A DNA stretch of 64,000 nt from CAZDXJ01 sp050303615. Lineage in GTDB: Bacteria; Pseudomonadota; Gammaproteobacteria; Methylococcales; Methylomonadaceae. Location of the stretch: NCBI GenBank assembly GCA_050303615.1, contig JBNLCC010000119.1, positions 12,878 through 76,877 on the forward strand, given 5' to 3'. The number at the start of each line of letters is the position of its first letter. Positions within the stretch are counted from its first letter, which is position 1. Position numbers and translations under genes: made by a program. The notes below the pieces were generated by a model. The model was not told the DNA's origin. It ran no database searches and was given only the letters and a program-made list of their open reading frames with translations. This document shows positions 17,440 to 26,309 of the stretch, one piece after another.

Positions 17440-17777
17440 GGCGATAAAATGGTAAATAGTAAAAAATGAGTTGCTGATTTGTCGTGTCCGGCATCAAATT
17501 TCAATTTTTTCGTTCTCTTCGCTTTATTTGCGGCGAGGAGAGCAGAGCACGGAAATTCGATGCATGGGGAAGGAGGTAGAACGGCCCTGCGAATCAGTTG
17601 AATACAGAACTATTATGACGGTTTGTGAAACAAAAGTTATATGACATGAAACAGCAAAAGTCAGCGACTACTTTGCCGTTTTGATTATCAATTGACTAAC
17701 GAAACGGAAAAAAGAAATTAAAAACAAACTGAACTGCTGCGCAAACGCCGATATTAATCTTTCCCTTACAAACGAGT
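17440..17777. other. non-coding gap between the antiporter and SLATT-like genes
   Basis: No convincing coding frame or RNA gene is seen. Two TGAAACA heptamers lie 21 bases apart at 17626-17632 and 17647-17653. A GGAGGTAG motif near 17570 has no open frame of useful size after it. Confidence 0.5.
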
Positions 17778-18338
17778 TTAATCGGTTGAATGGGGCTGCG
17801 CCTCAGCATGCAAATCGTTCTTTTCCTCCAACTCGGGATGTCTTTTTCCCGAAGCCGCCTCGTTCCCTTGGATTTCCGCCTGAGATTCCGTCTGCTTTTC
17901 GTCTTTTGAAACACTGGGAGCTTCCAAATTCAACTCGTCCCAACGGTCACGTAGTTTGTCACACCATGCGGCCAGCATGGTTTCATCCTTGGGAGGGAAA
18001 GCCAACAACTGATCCAATGAATGGTGCAGCGACTGATAACGTGCACTGGCATTACGATGGTTTTCAGCCTGTTCCGAATATTTTAGAAACGTCTGCAAAG
18101 AACTTAAAATAGCGCCTAACAACAGCAACATTCCGGCTATCATTTTCACCCAAAAATCCGGATTGTGAGTAATTGTAAAAAAAATGTAACTGGCAACAGA
18201 CATCGAAATCAAGATTACCGGAATGCCTAATATATGGTTCATCCGCCGTATCGAAATGGAACGCATATAATGTGAATTCAGCAATATACCAAGCTCATGA
18301 CGCCACGTCTGTAGCAAATGTTTTTGTTCAATTTTCAT
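17778..18338 (-). CDS. SLATT-like two-transmembrane protein
   Basis: A 186-residue protein. A short cytosolic start (LLQTWRHELGILLNSHYMRSISI) is followed by two transmembrane helices (about 38-58 and 63-83), then an amphipathic helix with KYSEQAENHRNASARYQSLHHSLD. That H-x3-A-x2-Y pattern is characteristic of SLATT domains (SMODS/SLOG-associated two-TM effectors). The last 60 residues are Glu/Lys/Gln-rich and disordered. GAGG lies 8 bases before the ATG at 18338, so that start is preferred to the ATG at 18344. SLATT proteins often act as membrane effectors in nucleotide-based immunity, but no cyclase or SLOG gene is nearby. The family call is moderate. Confidence 0.6.
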   Translation of the reverse strand: MKIEQKHLLQTWRHELGILLNSHYMRSISIRRMNHILGIPVILISMSVASYIFFTITHNPDFWVKMIAGMLLLLGAILSSLQTFLKYSEQAENHRNASARYQSLHHSLDQLLAFPPKDETMLAAWCDKLRDRWDELNLEAPSVSKDEKQTESQAEIQGNEAASGKRHPELEEKNDLHAEAQPHSTD

Positions 18339-18424
18339 AGCCATTGCCTCAAAGGTTAATTACAGCGAAAAAAAGCCGGCAAAGACTTATTATCAGTGAC
18401 GGCTTGTGGTTGATAGCTAAAGCA

Positions 18425-18730
18425 CTATTTTAAATATCGGCGGCTGCATGAATTTTTTATTTCAGTCCCCGCTGCCTCGCTTTCCACACCTGGAAGAAAT
18501 GTCAAAAGGCACTGATTATACCGCCGTTTATTCTTAGATGGCGGAATCATGTTAAGATAAGTTTCTCTGCATATCCGAGTAATTTCACTAGTGACCCAAT
18601 CATATTTCACTCCCTGCAGGTTTTCCAATACGCATTGATCGTATTCATAGTTACTGTCAGCCGGGGATTGCCCGCTCGGCGAGAATAATAAAATAACCAT
18701 TACCAAGTTAAAAACCATAGAATATCTCAT
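18425..18730 (-). CDS. secreted four-cysteine repeat protein
   Basis: A 101-residue exported protein. It has a signal peptide (residues 1-24, ending QSPA) and two copies of one unit: YDQCVLENLQGV...ITRICRETYL and YNQCLLTFLPGV...IKNSCSRRYL, about 30 residues each. Each copy has two cysteines about 24 residues apart, likely forming one disulfide per repeat in the periplasm. This resembles small four-cysteine periplasmic proteins with no known role (possibly the VF_A0006 family). It is single, with 86 bases to the SLATT-like gene. Confidence 0.65.
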   Translation of the reverse strand: MRYSMVFNLVMVILLFSPSGQSPADSNYEYDQCVLENLQGVKYDWVTSEITRICRETYLNMIPPSKNKRRYNQCLLTFLPGVESEAAGTEIKNSCSRRYLK

Positions 18731-19003
18731 AGTTTTGCCTTCAGTGGTTTGCGTACGAAAATGACAGCTTTAGCTATCGAAAAGATAAACGTTTAGACAC
18801 ATTCTGTAATATATGTCAAGCGTAGGTAATTTAGATACGGAATGCAAGATAATGCATAAAAAAGTGAAGATTTTTTTAATCGTTCATAAAAATATCGTGT
18901 GTTGCTTGCGCGACTCTCATAATCGCCGGCGCATAGTGAACCGACAATTAATATCGGAGTTTTCTATTGACTACCCTTTCTTAGGATACCATTCCGCACA
19001 AGA

Positions 19004-19975
19004 TCAATAAATATGTCCAGTATCTGAATTGAGCTGTTGTCCTATTTTGACGCGTTCCAGAGGTGACGAAGGAATTTCGCCGATTTCTTCGATTTTCTGC
19101 AGCAACGGCAATAGTCCCTGTTTGTTGGCCAATTGAATACTTAACCCGGGCCGGGCATTGATCTCGAGCATCAGCGGTCCTAATGTTGAATCAAGCACAA
19201 TATCAACACCGATATAATCCATTGAAACCAGCTCTTTACACCGGGCAGACAACAACAGAATATTTTCCCAGTAGGGAATTTCAAGATTCGTAATGGTATT
19301 GCCCGAATCCGGGTGTTCATCGACAATTTGGTTATGCCAGACGCCGTTTAAAGTTTGACCGCCGGCGAGATTAATGCCCGCGCCTATCGCACCTTGATGC
19401 AGATTGGCTTTCCCGTCGGACATTCTGGTAGGCAATCTCAGCATCGACATTAACGGTATGCCTTTAAACACAATGGTACGTATATCCGGGACACCCTGAT
19501 AGCTTACCTGTTCAAATACCGGGTCAAAATTAACCCGGTATTCAATCAGCGCCTTGTCCGGTTGACCGCCCAGGCTGTACATACCGCTCAGTATATTGGA
19601 TATATGATGTCCTATCTCCGCTTGCGTCATTAAAACGCCGTTTAATTTACGGTAGCGCCCCTTGCTCCGCCCCTTGATAATCAGAATTCCTTCTCCGCCA
19701 CTGCCATGGGCCGGTTTAATTGCAAAATCCTGACGGGTGTCGAGTATATCGGCTAACTGACCGACCTGGTATTCACTGTCGATGACCGCGTAAAGCTCGG
19801 GAACGGCAATACCTGCATCTATCGCCAGTTGCTTGGTAAGCAATTTATCGTCTACAAGCGGGTAATATTTCCTTGAATTGTAGCGCAAAATATACCCGCC
19901 GTTGCGCTGATTCATGCCCAAAAACCCCAATTCGCGCAACCTCCGGAAGGGTAATAAATAATTCATCCAGTTCAT
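19004..19975 (-). CDS. RimK-related alpha-L-glutamate ligase-like ATP-grasp protein
   Basis: A 323-residue ATP-grasp enzyme. It contains DKLLTKQLAIDAGIAVPELY, the glycine-rich loop KPAHGSGGEGILII, and a late catalytic stretch GVDIVLDSTLGPLMLEINARPGLSIQLAN with the acidic and Asn metal ligands. ATP-grasp ligases of this type join an amino acid to a carboxylate or peptide. It lies 7 bases after an inactive-transglutaminase membrane protein and two genes after a retropepsin-like protease, a recurring trio whose substrate is unknown to me. The ATG at 19975 is chosen over the TTG at 19978. Confidence 0.85.
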   Translation of the reverse strand: MNWMNYLLPFRRLRELGFLGMNQRNGGYILRYNSRKYYPLVDDKLLTKQLAIDAGIAVPELYAVIDSEYQVGQLADILDTRQDFAIKPAHGSGGEGILIIKGRSKGRYRKLNGVLMTQAEIGHHISNILSGMYSLGGQPDKALIEYRVNFDPVFEQVSYQGVPDIRTIVFKGIPLMSMLRLPTRMSDGKANLHQGAIGAGINLAGGQTLNGVWHNQIVDEHPDSGNTITNLEIPYWENILLLSARCKELVSMDYIGVDIVLDSTLGPLMLEINARPGLSIQLANKQGLLPLLQKIEEIGEIPSSPLERVKIGQQLNSDTGHIY

Positions 19976-19982
19976 CAATCCA

Positions 19983-21503
19983 TCACTCTTTCAGCATCCC
20001 CCTAAAGCGCCACAGTTCGGTCAGGCGGTAACCCGTATAACGTCCTAACAACAAGGTAAAGGCGAGCAGTGCAAGTAATAATTCGGGAAAGACGAATATC
20101 AGGTGTTCAAGATACTCATTGCTCATCAGCAAATAACCGAACGAAGCGATAAACAGCGTGCCGATCCCTTGCTGGATAGCTTCCCCAGGGCCGCGCTCCT
20201 CCCAAACCAGTGACATTCGCTCGATGGTCATGGCCATAATGACCATTGGGAACAGGGCGACCGATAACCCCCGGTATATGCCCAATTTATGACTTAACAG
20301 GCTGACCAGCAGCATCAGTAAAATCACAATAATCAGTACCGCTGCCAAACGGGGTACTAACAGCAGTTGCAGATATTCCAGATAAAAGCGCAACATCAAG
20401 CCGAACACAATAATTAAACTGAATAAGACCAATCCCCATGCCAATTCCGTTTCGCGGAATGCCAAGGCAATCAAAATAGGCATAAACGTACCTATACTTT
20501 TGATACCGACCACGTTGCGCAAGATCACGATCAATAAAGCACCCAACGGTATCATCAACAATACTCTATAAACGTTTTGGGTTTGCACCGGTAAGTTGAA
20601 TAATGAGAATTCCATGATCCTTGAATTGATTCTATTGGCGCGTTGTTGGGCAACGACGGTCACGTCCTGATATTGTTTATAAACGGAAAATTCCACTTTT
20701 CCCGCTTTCCCGCCGGCAACGGTCAATAACGGTTGATCTCCGGTATGCCAAATCAGCGCATCGTCCGGAAAACCGATATCACCGGTATTGGGATCAAACG
20801 TAAGCCATTTGTCCCCATCATAAACCTGCAGCCAAGGCGTCAGTTTTCCGTGCCGAATACCGTCTTTTAGAATGAGTATGGCTACCTGTCTTGCCGGAAT
20901 CCGGGCGCCCTGTAAAATGCTGATGATTCGCTCAACCCAAAGCTCCGGTTTGTCGGCTCCTTCGCGCAGCAGTTGGATATTATCATCAGGACTGGCGCTA
21001 TTCAGACGCAACAATAATTCATGGGTAAATGACTTGGTATCTGCCGATTTTCTGCGTACTTCGTCCAATAAGGCATTGACCACCGTCTGCATCATTTCAG
21101 GATATTGTTTCTTGGCAGGAAAGCTAACCTTTGCCACCGGTTTGGCTTGCTGATCGTCGGGACTTAATTGCATACGGTAATATAATACTTGAGAACCGTG
21201 CGGGCGGCGTAATGCCCATTGCACGGAACGACCTTGTTCATCTTCGTCCAAAGTCAAACCGTACCGGCCCGAAACGAAATCTTCATCTAGGATCATAAAA
21301 CCGCTCGGTTTTTTCGGCAAAGCAAAATCGATTTTAGCCGGACCTTTGGTCGGTTTATAGGAGATTCTGGCCTCTACGGTCCAAACCTGGGTCTGCTCAG
21401 CCGGCAGCAACGGCAGCTTTAATTCGCTGACTTTGTAATAACACAAAACACTACTTAGCAGTATTAAAGCCGAAGCTAAAATTTTTACATGTAAATTCTT
21501 CAA
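19983..21503 (-). CDS. inactive transglutaminase-like protein with C-terminal 7-TM region
   Basis: A 506-residue membrane protein. An N-terminal signal anchor is followed by a periplasmic beta-rich domain and a transglutaminase-like domain (about 150-280; GARIPARQVAIL, KLTPWLQVYDGDKWLTFDPNTGD). The catalytic cysteine is missing, so the fold is probably a binding module. From about residue 300 to the end there are seven hydrophobic helices. The start is TTG at 21503, with AAGAG 8 bases upstream. It lies between the protease and ligase genes and may present the peptide substrate. Confidence 0.85.
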   Translation of the reverse strand: MKNLHVKILASALILLSSVLCYYKVSELKLPLLPAEQTQVWTVEARISYKPTKGPAKIDFALPKKPSGFMILDEDFVSGRYGLTLDEDEQGRSVQWALRRPHGSQVLYYRMQLSPDDQQAKPVAKVSFPAKKQYPEMMQTVVNALLDEVRRKSADTKSFTHELLLRLNSASPDDNIQLLREGADKPELWVERIISILQGARIPARQVAILILKDGIRHGKLTPWLQVYDGDKWLTFDPNTGDIGFPDDALIWHTGDQPLLTVAGGKAGKVEFSVYKQYQDVTVVAQQRANRINSRIMEFSLFNLPVQTQNVYRVLLMIPLGALLIVILRNVVGIKSIGTFMPILIALAFRETELAWGLVLFSLIIVFGLMLRFYLEYLQLLLVPRLAAVLIIVILLMLLVSLLSHKLGIYRGLSVALFPMVIMAMTIERMSLVWEERGPGEAIQQGIGTLFIASFGYLLMSNEYLEHLIFVFPELLLALLAFTLLLGRYTGYRLTELWRFRGMLKE

Positions 21504-21556
21504 ATCGGATACTCTTTATGTCTGCTGCAAACTACTTTGACAGGGTATTTTTTTCA

Positions 21557-22114
21557 TTAGGGTTTTTTATGCTGTAGTTTGGTGGCGGGATCATTGCAGG
21601 CGCCTTCTTTATGCTTATCGCTGTGCATAAATACAGATGAAGAATCAACCATGATATTATTTTGTAAAAACCGCCGCCCTAAAAGAACAGGATAATTGAA
21701 ATTACTCCTGTCAGCCAGGGTAAATTCAGTTTTGTAGTAATGTCCGTCAATACAAAACGCTAATTCCACGACAGGGCGAATTACCGCAGGAAGGTTGTGG
21801 CGTTTTATCGATGTATTTCTAAGCAACGGGACTTCTATTCTGTGTTCCGCGCCTTTTTTTTTGCCCGACGGCAAAGTAAATTTAACCCATTCATCACCGT
21901 CACGCTCGAACCTTTCAATTTTCTCGGCATGTATTGAAGAGGTTTTGGCACCGGTATCGAGTTTTGCCCTAAGTCGGATCTGCCACGGCGATAAAACCAC
22001 CGATTCCAACCATCCGGTAATTAAGATTTGCTTCCCGTGTTCTGCGCCGACAGCTGTCGGGATCCAAAAAAATAACGATAATATATTAATAAGCAAAGAA
22101 AATTTTCGTTTCAT
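21557..22114 (-). CDS. retropepsin-like aspartic protease (so-called ATP-dependent zinc protease family, RimB-like)
   Basis: A 185-residue exported protein. It has a signal peptide (residues 1-23), then a single retropepsin-like fold with the active-site loop AKLDTGAKTSSIHA and the second strand VLLGRRFLQNNIMVDSS. Only one DTG-type motif is present, so it should act as a dimer, as viral proteases do. The family name mentions ATP and zinc, but no such sites are visible. It is the first gene of the protease-transglutaminase-ligase trio. Confidence 0.85.
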   Translation of the reverse strand: MKRKFSLLINILSLFFWIPTAVGAEHGKQILITGWLESVVLSPWQIRLRAKLDTGAKTSSIHAEKIERFERDGDEWVKFTLPSGKKKGAEHRIEVPLLRNTSIKRHNLPAVIRPVVELAFCIDGHYYKTEFTLADRSNFNYPVLLGRRFLQNNIMVDSSSVFMHSDKHKEGACNDPATKLQHKKP

Positions 22115-22455
22115 AATTTTGTTACGTTTCTCTCCAAATAATTTTCATTTGTCATAAGCTGTTTTTATGCTAACCCGGACTGTTTCAGTGCTGAATGCAG
22201 CGTCATAACATAAATACGTTGAAGCATAGATTAAACATGCCGTTTTTGATATAAGCAAGCAGATAAAGTTGCCAAAATTTTTCTGCAGCCTGGTTCAACT
22301 CATTGGGAACCAGTGGCAAAAAAGCGTTGCCGCGCTGCCGGATCCCAAAGTTCACTGGATAACTAATAACTGCCCCGACACATAATATATTGACTTTCCC
22401 GTCTCCAGTCATAGAAAATAGTCTGTTTTAACTCCCGGCATGTGCTCTGGATCAC
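22115..22455. other. divergent promoter region between the protease trio and mlaF
   Basis: A 341-base gap with no supported gene. On the plus strand TTGACT (22390-22395), 16 bases, TAGAAA (22412-22417) is a plausible sigma-70 promoter 38 bases before the mlaF start codon. Nothing clear is seen for the minus-strand operon. Confidence 0.4.
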
Positions 22456-23280
22456 ATGGATAAATGCGTCCCGAATAGTCAAAATATCGTTACCATCCGA
22501 GATCTGACGTTTTCTCGCGGCAACAATAAAATCTTCGACAATGTTTCCCTGCAGATTCAACGCGGCAAAATTACCGCGATTATGGGACCAAGCGGAACCG
22601 GTAAAACCACTTTGCTTAAATTGATCGGCGGTCAGCTTTATCCCGAACATGGCAGTGTCATTGTCAATGGCCTGGATGTCCATAAATTGCGTTTAAAAAA
22701 TTTGTATAAATTACGTAAACGCATCGGCATGTTATTTCAAAGCGGTGCGTTATTTACCGATATGAGCGTTTACGACAATGTTGCGTTTCCATTGAGAGAG
22801 CATACCCGACTGCCTGAATCGATGATCCGCACGCTGGTACTGATGAAATTACAAGCGGTAGGATTAAGGGGCGCGCGCAACCTTATGCCGAGTGAATTAT
22901 CCGGCGGCATGGCCAGGCGGGTTGCGTTGGCGCGGGCAATCGCACTGGACCCGATGATGATCATGTACGACGAGCCGTTTACCGGACAGGACCCGATCTC
23001 AATGGGTGTTCTGGTCCATCTGATCAAGACGTTAAATGCCACGCTCGGACTGACCAGTATTATCGTATCCCACGATGTCCAGGAAACAGCCGCTATCGCC
23101 GATTATATTTATGTGTTATCGGAAGGTAAAATTGTCGGCCAAGGCACACCGGAACAAATCAATCGCTCCGATTCGGAATGGGTCAAGCAATTCATGAACG
23201 GAACACCTGACGGTCCGGTATGCTTTCATTATTCCAGCGACAACTACATTGACGACCTTTTTGCGTCTGCAAAACGATAA
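22456..23280 (+). CDS. mlaF: phospholipid transport ATPase MlaF
   Basis: A 274-residue ABC ATPase of the Mla system that maintains outer-membrane lipid asymmetry. Walker A is MGPSGTGKTT, the signature is ELSGGMARRVALARAI, Walker B is MMIMYDEPFTGQDP and the H-loop is IVSHD. The C-terminal extension of about 30 residues contacts the partner subunit in E. coli. First of mlaF-mlaE-mlaD-mlaB. Confidence 0.96.
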   Translation: MDKCVPNSQNIVTIRDLTFSRGNNKIFDNVSLQIQRGKITAIMGPSGTGKTTLLKLIGGQLYPEHGSVIVNGLDVHKLRLKNLYKLRKRIGMLFQSGALFTDMSVYDNVAFPLREHTRLPESMIRTLVLMKLQAVGLRGARNLMPSELSGGMARRVALARAIALDPMMIMYDEPFTGQDPISMGVLVHLIKTLNATLGLTSIIVSHDVQETAAIADYIYVLSEGKIVGQGTPEQINRSDSEWVKQFMNGTPDGPVCFHYSSDNYIDDLFASAKR

Positions 23281-23290
23281 TATCAGCAAT

Positions 23291-24073
23291 ATGAACCAGT
23301 TACTGCAAACTCTGGGAAATTTCACAATCAAGGCTTTTTCCAAAATCGGCCGCAGCACCTTTTTTTTATTTCATACATTAAGCGGCTTTAGTGATGTGCT
23401 GTTTCGCCCCGGACTTTTGCTGGTGCAAACCTATTCGGTAGGGGTGCTATCCTTTTTAATTATCACCATATCGGGAATGTTTGTCGGCATGGTGCTGGGT
23501 TTGCAGGGCTATTATACACTTTCCGATTTTGGTGCCGAAGAGGCGCTTGGCGTGATGGTAGCAGCTTCCCTAGTACGAGAACTGGGCCCTGTAGTCACGG
23601 CGCTGTTATTTGCCGGACGCGCAGGCTCCGCCTTAACTGCGGAAATTGGCTTAATGAAGGCAACCGAACAACTGTCCGGCATGGAAATGATAGCCGTTGA
23701 CCCGGTTAAACGCATCATTGCCCCGCGCTTTTTTGCCGGATTTTTCTCTATGCCGCTGCTCGCCGCTTTGTTCAGTATGATCGGTATCCTTGGCGGACAT
23801 ATTGTCGGCGTCGGTTTGCTGGGTGTAGACGACGGCTCCTACTGGTCACAAATGCAGGACACAATCGATTTTGACGACGACATTCTCAACGGTATCATTA
23901 AAAGCATTGTGTTTGGATTTATCACATCATGGATTGCCCTGTTTGAAGGTTATGATGCCACGCCGACGTCTGAAGGAGTCAGCCGCGCTACAACCCGCAC
24001 CGTCGTTAATTCCGCTTTTGCCGTTTTAGGCCTTGATTTCCTGTTAACTGCGTTAATGTTCGGAGAAGATTAA
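23291..24073 (+). CDS. mlaE: phospholipid transport permease MlaE
   Basis: A 260-residue inner-membrane permease with five to six hydrophobic segments and the family stretch SLVRELGPVVTALLFAGRAGSALTAEIG (centred near residue 105). The frame opens with a TTG at 23249 inside mlaF, but the ATG at 23291 gives the usual N-terminus (MNQLLQTLGNF) and length. Confidence 0.96.
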   Translation: MNQLLQTLGNFTIKAFSKIGRSTFFLFHTLSGFSDVLFRPGLLLVQTYSVGVLSFLIITISGMFVGMVLGLQGYYTLSDFGAEEALGVMVAASLVRELGPVVTALLFAGRAGSALTAEIGLMKATEQLSGMEMIAVDPVKRIIAPRFFAGFFSMPLLAALFSMIGILGGHIVGVGLLGVDDGSYWSQMQDTIDFDDDILNGIIKSIVFGFITSWIALFEGYDATPTSEGVSRATTRTVVNSAFAVLGLDFLLTALMFGED

Positions 24074-24074
24074 A

Positions 24075-24551
24075 ATGCAGCATTCAAAAACTCTCGATAC
24101 CCTGGTCGGCCTTTTTGTTGCATCGGGTATCGTCGCCCTGTTTTTCCTGGCAATGCAAGTCAGCAACCTGAGCTCTTTTATTGATAATAAAGACGGCTTT
24201 CATATTACCGCCCGCTTTGAAAATTCCGGCGGACTTAAAGTGCGATCACCGGTTTCGGTCGCCGGTGTCAAAATCGGCAGGGTCAGCAACATATATTTCG
24301 ATCAACAAACTTTCGAATCCGTTGTCGATATGTATATCAACAAAAAATTCAATGAATTACCCGACGATACAACTGCCAGCATTTTTACCGCAGGTTTGCT
24401 TGGTGAGCAATATGTCAGTCTCGATCCGGGCGGTTCCGAAGAATTCCTGCATGACGGCAGTGAAATTGAAATAACCCAATCGGCCCTCGTTTTGGAACAA
24501 TTAATCGGTCAGTTTCTGTTTAAGGAATCCGAAAAAGAAGATGAAAACTGA
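24075..24551 (+). CDS. mlaD: MCE-domain lipid-binding subunit MlaD
   Basis: A 158-residue protein with one N-terminal transmembrane helix (TLVGLFVASGIVALFFLAM) and a single MCE domain (ARFENSGGLKVRSPVSVAGVKIGRV). MlaD hexamers form the hydrophobic channel above MlaE. It starts 1 base after mlaE and overlaps the next gene by 11 bases. The C-terminal helix is short and ends in charged residues. Confidence 0.95.
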   Translation: MQHSKTLDTLVGLFVASGIVALFFLAMQVSNLSSFIDNKDGFHITARFENSGGLKVRSPVSVAGVKIGRVSNIYFDQQTFESVVDMYINKKFNELPDDTTASIFTAGLLGEQYVSLDPGGSEEFLHDGSEIEITQSALVLEQLIGQFLFKESEKEDEN

Positions 24552-24864
24552 TTTGCAAATCCGTGAACAACAACCGGGAAGATATCTGGTTGACGGCGAA
24601 CTGACCTTTGCCACAATAGACCGTAAAACCATTAAAGCATTGCCCTTTCCTAAGCAAATGCAGCAGATTACACTTGATTTAAACCAAGTGACGACAACCG
24701 ATAGCGCCGGTTTGGCACTGATTATGGAATGGATAAAATTTGCCCGACAAGCGAAAATACAATTAACATTTGAAAATATTCCCGAACAACTGGTAGCGAT
24801 CGCCAAACTCAGCGGATTGGAAAGCATGATCCGTCAGAAAAACTACGATAGACCGTTATCATAA
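24541..24864 (+). CDS. mlaB: STAS-domain subunit MlaB
   Basis: A 107-residue single STAS domain with TTDSAGLALIMEWIKFARQ, where the conserved Thr/Ser lie. MlaB binds MlaF and activates the transporter. In E. coli mlaC sits between mlaD and mlaB; here mlaB overlaps mlaD directly and no MlaC-like frame is present before murA. Confidence 0.9.
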   Translation: MKTDLQIREQQPGRYLVDGELTFATIDRKTIKALPFPKQMQQITLDLNQVTTTDSAGLALIMEWIKFARQAKIQLTFENIPEQLVAIAKLSGLESMIRQKNYDRPLS

Positions 24865-24915
24865 TCCGGTACCCGGCCGGGCTAATAATCAACAAGACCT
24901 AAGTCATTACAAGCG

Positions 24916-26181
24916 ATGGATAAACTTATAATCACCGGCGGAAAACAATTATCCGGCGAATTGCGAATTTCAGGGGCCAAAAATGCCGCTCTGCCGATAC
25001 TGGCAGCGACATTGTTGTCCGACAAGCCGGTCAGCATCGGCAACATACCGCACCTGCATGACATCACCACAACCCTGGAATTACTCGGGCAAATGGGGGT
25101 GCAGCTGGTTGTCGACGAAAAAATGAACATCGAAGCGAACACCAACTTGGTGAATAATTTTGAGGCGCCTTATGAATTGGTCAGAACCATGCGCGCCTCG
25201 ATTCTGGTGCTCGGACCGTTATTGGCGCGTTTCGGCGAGGCCCATGTTTCGCTGCCTGGCGGATGCGCAATCGGCACCCGCCCGGTCGATATCCATCTTA
25301 ACGGCCTGCAACAGATGGGTGCGGACATACAGGTGGAAGGCGGTTACATTCATGCGAAAGCCAGCCGTCTGAAAGGCAGCCGCTTGCTGCTTGATCAAAT
25401 CACTGTCACCGGTACGGAAAATTTAATGATGGCGGCAGTATTGGCCAAAGGTACAACCATTATTGAAAACGCCGCCAAAGAACCTGAAATTAGCGATTTA
25501 GCCCATTTCCTCAATAAAATGGGGGCTAAAATCAGCGGAATCGGCACCGATATCATCGTTGTCGAAGGGGTTGACCGGCTGGGGGTTGACCATCTGCATT
25601 ACAATATCCTTCCCGACCGGATTGAAACCGGAACTTATCTGGTAGCGGCAGCCATTACCGGAGGAAGAGTTAAACTGAAAGACACCCGTCCGGATATACT
25701 GGATGCGGTACTGGCCAAATTGCGCGAAGCCGGTGCAGAAATTTCTACCGGCAAAGACTGGATCGAACTGAATATGCGAGGCAAAAGGCCTAAGGCGGTA
25801 TCTATTCGAACTGCGCCGTATCCCGCTTTTCCCACTGATATGCAGGCCCAATTCACAGCGATGAACACCATTGCCGAGGGCGTCGGCGTCATTACCGAAA
25901 CCGTTTTTGAAAACCGCTATATGCACGTGCAGGAAATGCTGCGCATGGGGGCAAATATCAAACTCGAATCCCATACCGCCATCTGTTCCGGTGTCGAACA
26001 ACTTACCGCTGCCCCGGTTATGGCAACCGATTTACGTGCTTCAGCAAGCCTGGTCATAGCCGGACTGGTTGCCGAGGGTACTACCGTAGTGGACCGCATT
26101 TACCATATCGACAGGGGCTATGATCACATCGAAGAGAAACTGGCTCAATTAGGCGCAACAATACGCCGTGTCCCAAGATAA
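24916..26181 (+). CDS. murA: UDP-N-acetylglucosamine 1-carboxyvinyltransferase MurA
   Basis: A 421-residue enzyme transferring enolpyruvate from PEP to UDP-GlcNAc, the first committed step of peptidoglycan synthesis. It has the N-terminal GGKQLSGELRISGAKNAALPI and the active-site loop LPGGCAIGTRPVDIH, with the Cys attacked by fosfomycin retained. The late stretch AFPTDMQAQFTAM is also typical. It follows mlaB by 51 bases, with no BolA-like gene between as in E. coli. Confidence 0.97.
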   Translation: MDKLIITGGKQLSGELRISGAKNAALPILAATLLSDKPVSIGNIPHLHDITTTLELLGQMGVQLVVDEKMNIEANTNLVNNFEAPYELVRTMRASILVLGPLLARFGEAHVSLPGGCAIGTRPVDIHLNGLQQMGADIQVEGGYIHAKASRLKGSRLLLDQITVTGTENLMMAAVLAKGTTIIENAAKEPEISDLAHFLNKMGAKISGIGTDIIVVEGVDRLGVDHLHYNILPDRIETGTYLVAAAITGGRVKLKDTRPDILDAVLAKLREAGAEISTGKDWIELNMRGKRPKAVSIRTAPYPAFPTDMQAQFTAMNTIAEGVGVITETVFENRYMHVQEMLRMGANIKLESHTAICSGVEQLTAAPVMATDLRASASLVIAGLVAEGTTVVDRIYHIDRGYDHIEEKLAQLGATIRRVPR

Positions 26182-26309
26182 AGACCAGGAACGGCATAAC
26201 TCTGCGAGAACATTGATGATATGATGGCCGGTTCAAATTGCACTGTTTTCAATCCGGGCGAAATGCGAATCCCAACATCAACGCCCGCTATATACAATAC
26301 AGGTTTAAA

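Noticed and set aside
17626..17653. Two TGAAACA heptamers 21 bases apart, like the half-sites near the sulfide genes
   Set aside because: No -24/-12 promoter is near, they are over 200 bases from the antiporter start, and there is no palindrome. Probably chance.
18813..19010. 65-codon plus-strand frame between the four-cysteine and ligase genes
   Set aside because: No ribosome site, low-complexity AT-rich composition and overlap with the end of the ligase gene.
22171..22187. TGTTTCAGTG upstream of the protease trio, matching 10 bases of the 587-601 palindrome
   Set aside because: The second arm is not conserved (CTGAA in place of AAACA) and no sigma-54 promoter is seen.
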